This document shows positions 15,344-18,136 of a stretch of 18,136 nucleotides of DNA, in pieces. A model generated the notes under the pieces. The model saw nothing but the letters and a program-made list of their open reading frames with translations, ran no database searches and was not told where the DNA came from. The first letter of the stretch is position 1. Each line of letters begins with the position of its first letter. Source of the DNA: Spirochaetales bacterium (GTDB lineage Bacteria > Spirochaetota > Spirochaetia > DSM-27196 > SLST01); assembly GCA_007130265.1 (NCBI GenBank), contig SLST01000015.1:1-18136 (forward strand), given 5' to 3'. Made by a program: the position numbers and the translations under genes.

Positions 15344-16018
15344 ATGAACCGAGTGCGACAGGTAGACGATCGCGTGCCCGTGCGACGCGTGTTGATCAGT
15401 GTTTCCGACAAGAGCGAGCTTGAGTCGTTCGTGCCCGGTCTGACGGCGGTGGAGGGGCTGATCATCTATTCGACCGGCGGCACCTACACACGAATCCGGG
15501 ACATCCTTGGCGACGGCGCGCAGGGGCGACTCAAGCAGGTCAGCGATTACACCGGGCAGCCGGAGATGCAGGGTGGCCTGGTCAAGACGCTCGACTACCG
15601 CATCTATCTCGGGATCCTCAGCGAGCCGTATAACGAGTCGCACGAGCACGACCGCCTGCGTCTCGAGGCGGATCTGATAGACATGGTCGTGGTCAACCTC
15701 TATCCGTTCCGCAGCGTTTCATCGCGCGCCGGCGCCGATGCCGAGGATGCTCGGGGCAACATCGACATAGGCGGACCATGCATGCTTCGGGCGGCCGCCA
15801 AGAACTACCTGCGTGTCGCCGCCGTCTGCGATCCCGCCGACTACTCGAGAGTCGTCGATGAGCTGCACGAGAACGACGGGGCGACCGTGCTTGAGACGCG
15901 CTTTCGCCTTGCCCAGAAGGCGTTCGGGCACACGGCCCAGTACGACAGGGTGATCGCTGACTACCTCAGCGACTGTTCGCCCGGTGACGCGCTCGGCCCG
16001 TACGAGGTCGTCCGATGA
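15344..16018 (+). CDS. purH: IMP cyclohydrolase, stand-alone N-terminal half of PurH
   Basis: This encodes 224 aa covering only the IMP cyclohydrolase (MGS-like) domain of PurH, which closes FAICAR to IMP, the last step of purine synthesis. The family features are LISVSDKS, STGGT at 43-47, SDYTGQPEM at 67-75, the catalytic Lys81, VVNLYPF with Tyr120, NIDIGGP with Asp141, and RAAAKN with Lys153. These match human Lys66, Tyr104, Asp125 and Lys137. The usual KTLHPxxHGGIL is KTLDYRIYLGIL here, so the His-Pro is replaced while the Lys is kept. The N-terminal 14 residues are extra, and GTG codons at 15353, 15374 or 15380 are alternative starts. The TGA overlaps the transformylase gene by 4 bp. Confidence 0.9.
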   Translation: MNRVRQVDDRVPVRRVLISVSDKSELESFVPGLTAVEGLIIYSTGGTYTRIRDILGDGAQGRLKQVSDYTGQPEMQGGLVKTLDYRIYLGILSEPYNESHEHDRLRLEADLIDMVVVNLYPFRSVSSRAGADAEDARGNIDIGGPCMLRAAAKNYLRVAAVCDPADYSRVVDELHENDGATVLETRFRLAQKAFGHTAQYDRVIADYLSDCSPGDALGPYEVVR

Positions 16019-17259
16019 GCAGTCGTGACGCCTACCGCAGCATGAATCCCGACAGATTTCCCGAGCGCATGGAGGTGACCTTTGCCGACGAGTCGGGCCG
16101 CCAGACGCTCTACTTCGAGAAGGCCACATGGACGATCGACGGGGAGGAGCGCGGACTACGGTACGGAGAGAACCCGGAGCAGCAGTCGTCGCTCTACCGG
16201 CTCGTGAACGGCAATCTCGTGCTCGGCGAGACGGAGACGATCGCACCGGGTCGGTTTCTCGCGAGCGATGTCGAGTTACTGCAGAGCGGCAAGCATCCCG
16301 GCAAGATAAACATCACCGACGTCGACAGCGCGCTCAACATTCTGCGGTACCTCGGTGACGCGCCGGCAACCGTGATCGTGAAGCACAACAATCCGTGCGG
16401 CGTCGCGATCGCAGAGTCGCTCGAGGAGAGCTACCGCAAAGCCTACTACGCAGATCGCCTCGCGGCGTTCGGCGGTGCGGTTGCCGTCAACCGCGAGCTC
16501 GATCTGGAGACCGCGCAGCAGATAGCAGACTCGTACTCGGAGGTCGTCGTTGCGCCCGAGTTCGCGCCCGGCGCGGTCGAGAGACTCGCCTCGCGCAAGA
16601 ACCTGCGCATCATGCGGATCCGGAACATCGCACGGCTTCGTGAGTACGTCGGACAGCGCGTCGTCGAGTTTTCCAGTCTGATCGACGGCGGGGTGATCGT
16701 GCAGTGGTCGCAGGTGCCGGATCTCAGATCACCGGCGGATTTCGCCCTTGCCCGGACCGAACGCAAGGGGCGGACGTACGAAATCAGCCGGAAACCGACG
16801 CAGAGCGAGCTCGCGGATATGTATTTTGGATGGATGGTCGAGTTCGGCGTGACGAGCAATTCGGTTATCTACGTCAAGGACGGTGTCACCGTCGGCATAG
16901 GGACCGGCGAGCAGGACCGGGTCGGCGTGGCGGAAATCGCGCGGGACAAGGCGTACCGCAAACACGCCGACCGACTCGCCTGGGAGCGTCGCTCGGTCGC
17001 GTATAACGAGATCTCCGCGACCCGCGAGGGTGAGGAGATCTGGGAGCGGACCGTCGCCGAGCGCGGCGGTCTGCCCGGTAGCGCCATGATCTCCGACGCG
17101 TTTTTTCCGTTTCGCGACGGGGTTGACGTGGGTCTTCGGGAAGGGATTTCCTCGGTCGTACAGCCCGGCGGGAGTCTGCGCGACTACGAGGTAATCGAAG
17201 CGTGCAACGACCGGGAGGTCACGATGGTGTTCACGGGTCAACGCTCGTTTCGACACTGA
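16015..17259 (+). CDS. purH: AICAR transformylase, stand-alone C-terminal half of PurH
   Basis: This encodes 414 aa covering the AICAR formyltransferase part of PurH, which formylates AICAR with 10-formyl-THF. It begins with the segment that in fused PurH links the two domains: DRFPERMEVTF corresponds to the FP-x-x-L-x-L linker. Then come LRYGENPEQ (48-56), KHNNPCG with catalytic Lys123 and His124, FGG, SNSVIYVKDG, GIGTGEQDRV, SDAFFPFRD, QPGGSLRD and a final VFTGQRSFRH. Two departures are visible: an extra 20-odd residues between the linker and LRYGENP, and PGKINITDVDSA where fused enzymes usually have LSYNNxxDxDAA. Its start lies in the upstream stop (ATGA), which would keep the two halves in balance. 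The complex of the two proteins is inferred. Confidence 0.92.
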   Translation: MSSRDAYRSMNPDRFPERMEVTFADESGRQTLYFEKATWTIDGEERGLRYGENPEQQSSLYRLVNGNLVLGETETIAPGRFLASDVELLQSGKHPGKINITDVDSALNILRYLGDAPATVIVKHNNPCGVAIAESLEESYRKAYYADRLAAFGGAVAVNRELDLETAQQIADSYSEVVVAPEFAPGAVERLASRKNLRIMRIRNIARLREYVGQRVVEFSSLIDGGVIVQWSQVPDLRSPADFALARTERKGRTYEISRKPTQSELADMYFGWMVEFGVTSNSVIYVKDGVTVGIGTGEQDRVGVAEIARDKAYRKHADRLAWERRSVAYNEISATREGEEIWERTVAERGGLPGSAMISDAFFPFRDGVDVGLREGISSVVQPGGSLRDYEVIEACNDREVTMVFTGQRSFRH

Positions 17260-17294
17260 GGCCGGATCGAGGCAGACGGAGAAAGAGGTAAGCC

Positions 17295-17645
17295 ATGAGT
17301 GACAGGAGAGAGATCGTCCCTACGAGTACGCTCGTGAAACAGGGAACCGCGGGAATCGGAGGGCTTCTCGGGGGGGCCGCACTCCTGATTCTCGGCTCAC
17401 TCGGTGGACCCTGGGCGTTTATCGCCGGGGGCATCGTAACGGTCGCCGGCGTGGTCGTCGGCGCGTCGAGCAGGGAGGACCGCCTCGCCGGCGGTATCAT
17501 TGCGGGAGCCGGCGTGCTGACGGTTCTCAGCGGCGTCGGTTTGGGGATCGGCGGAGCGCTCCTCACCCTCGGTGGAATTGGTCTGCTCGCCGTCGGTGGG
17601 ATCGGGCTGTTCAAGTTTCTGCGGGGCCTGCGAAGCCGCAGATAG
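17295..17645 (+). CDS. Small glycine-rich membrane protein of unknown function
   Basis: This encodes 116 aa with AGAGGTAAG before ATG 17295. After a short polar N-terminus (SDRREIVPTS) it consists of about four closely spaced hydrophobic segments rich in Gly, Ala, Leu, Ile and Val, around residues 20-36, 40-56, 65-82 and 84-107. The one charged break is SSREDR. It ends in RGLRSRR, a basic tail expected to stay in the cytoplasm. Gly-rich packing like this is common in small membrane proteins and gives no function. The last codons and the TAG fall in the first unit of the 12-bp array described separately. It lies 35 bp after purH and may be cotranscribed with it. Confidence 0.7.
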   Translation: MSDRREIVPTSTLVKQGTAGIGGLLGGAALLILGSLGGPWAFIAGGIVTVAGVVVGASSREDRLAGGIIAGAGVLTVLSGVGLGIGGALLTLGGIGLLAVGGIGLFKFLRGLRSRR

Positions 17646-17694
17646 CGCCGCAGACGGCGCCGCAGACGGCGCTGCAGACGGCGCTGCAGACGGC
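17635..17694 (+). repeat. Five-unit 12-bp tandem array spanning a stop codon
   Basis: Units are GCCGCAGATAGC (17635), GCCGCAGACGGC twice (17647, 17659) and GCTGCAGACGGC twice (17671, 17683). A sixth, degenerate copy may follow at 17695. The first unit differs at two bases and holds the TAG of the membrane-protein gene. Each of the two perfect units can pair GCGCCG with CGGCGC around the loop CAGA, so stem-loops in several registers are possible. No T-tract follows, so a classical terminator is not supported. Confidence 0.88.
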
Positions 17695-17740
17695 GCCGCG
17701 ATCGGTCATATCCAGGCGTCATCGCGCCGACACTAGAGAT

Positions 17741-18136
17741 GTGAAGACTGGTCCTCTCATCTTTTGTGCAGGCCGTGTGGTGTTCAGCCTGTGTGTCATG
17801 ATCGTTCTCCTGCCTGGCAGCCTTGACGCCGAGAGCCATGGGCAGGACCCCGGCCCTGATGAGGCGATCGAATGGCTCATCGCGAACTCGTCCCATGGAG
17901 CGTTTCGCGACCGGCTTTCGCACGTTCTCGACAACGCTCGTAACGTTGCGTCGCTCGAGCGTGTCGCACGCGAGATCGTTCCGCTGATCGACGATCGTGA
18001 CCTTCTCGCCGACGTCGCGGCGCGGCTCGGACGATTCGCGATGACGATCCGCGATTTCGAGCTCGCCGACGAGCTGTTCGAGTCCGCCTATATCGCCTCC
18101 GGAGGGACCGACCTCGGGAGCCTCTACGCGCAGGCG
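17741..18136 (+). CDS. Exported helical-repeat protein, 5' part only (cut by window end)
   Basis: The frame is open from GTG 17741 to the last base, 132 codons. The N-terminus has a basic residue, a hydrophobic segment (about 12-26) and a likely cleavage site near SLDAES, so it is probably exported. The rest is acidic and helical (EAIEWLIAN; LERVAREIVPLIDDRDLLAD; ELADELFESAYIASGG), resembling the first repeats of a TPR protein. GTG is chosen because TAG-free upstream frame runs into the 12-bp array without an obvious start, and the signal peptide begins here. The ribosome site is weak (TAGAGAT). Function is unknown; the similarity of layout to the other two TPR proteins in the window is noted. 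Confidence 0.6.
   Translation, partial: MKTGPLIFCAGRVVFSLCVMIVLLPGSLDAESHGQDPGPDEAIEWLIANSSHGAFRDRLSHVLDNARNVASLERVAREIVPLIDDRDLLADVAARLGRFAMTIRDFELADELFESAYIASGGTDLGSLYAQA

Noticed and set aside
14589..15347. Plus-strand open frame of 252 codons opposite the barrel gene
   Set aside because: The minus strand has a signal peptide and a C-terminal Phe beta-signal. The plus frame is charged and shows no recognisable structure.
17635..17694. CRISPR array
   Set aside because: Units are 12 bp with no spacers and no cas genes nearby; it is a simple tandem repeat.

Overview
The window is an 18.1 kb piece of a GC-rich bacterial chromosome, densely packed with mostly housekeeping genes. Several neighbourhoods point to a spirochaete, probably a free-living member of Spirochaetales/Spirochaetaceae: phoH-ybeY-tlyC/corC followed by a TPR gene, pgk-tpiA-secG, a looser lipoprotein signal, and an outer-membrane barrel ending in Phe that implies a diderm envelope. 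The lineage is inferred from gene content and remembered synteny, not from a search. I see no tRNA, rRNA, CRISPR array, insertion sequence or phage gene. No gene-free stretch exceeds about 170 bp.

Layout. (1) 1-3487, plus strand: the end of phoH, then ybeY, a CBS/CorC-type tlyC and an exported TPR protein, tightly overlapping as one operon for rRNA maturation and envelope functions. (2) 3488-3654: a gap with a 13-bp triple repeat and a near-consensus sigma-70 promoter (TTGACA-18-TACTAT). (3) 3655-7285: pgk, tpiA and secG, then a small Rossmann/flavodoxin-like protein and a J-domain protein. The J-domain frame has a TAG at 7127-7129, followed by 51 further protein-like codons in the same frame. 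(4) 7312-13350: a SurA/PpiC-like chaperone, nusB, a membrane-anchored TPR protein, map, a lipoprotein-type HtrA protease and a phosphoribosyltransferase. Several of these genes are joined by 1-4 bp overlaps. (5) 15230-13358, minus strand: a two-gene unit of unknown function, an outer-membrane beta-barrel followed by a predicted beta-propeller lipoprotein with one Asp-box. (6) 15344-17259, plus strand: PurH split into two overlapping genes, IMP cyclohydrolase and AICAR transformylase. (7) 17295-18136: a glycine-rich small membrane protein whose stop codon lies in the first unit of a 12-bp tandem array, then the start of an exported helical-repeat protein cut by the window edge.

How it fits together: two themes dominate, ribosome/translation and transcription maintenance (ybeY, nusB, map) and envelope biogenesis (secG, SurA-like, HtrA, TPR proteins, the barrel and lipoprotein). 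Central carbon metabolism (pgk, tpiA) and purine metabolism (split purH, phosphoribosyltransferase) are interleaved. I found no obvious defence or mobile system. The best leads are the interrupted J-domain gene, the split and divergent PurH, the barrel/propeller pair, and the short GC-rich tandem repeats at gene ends and inside one gene.
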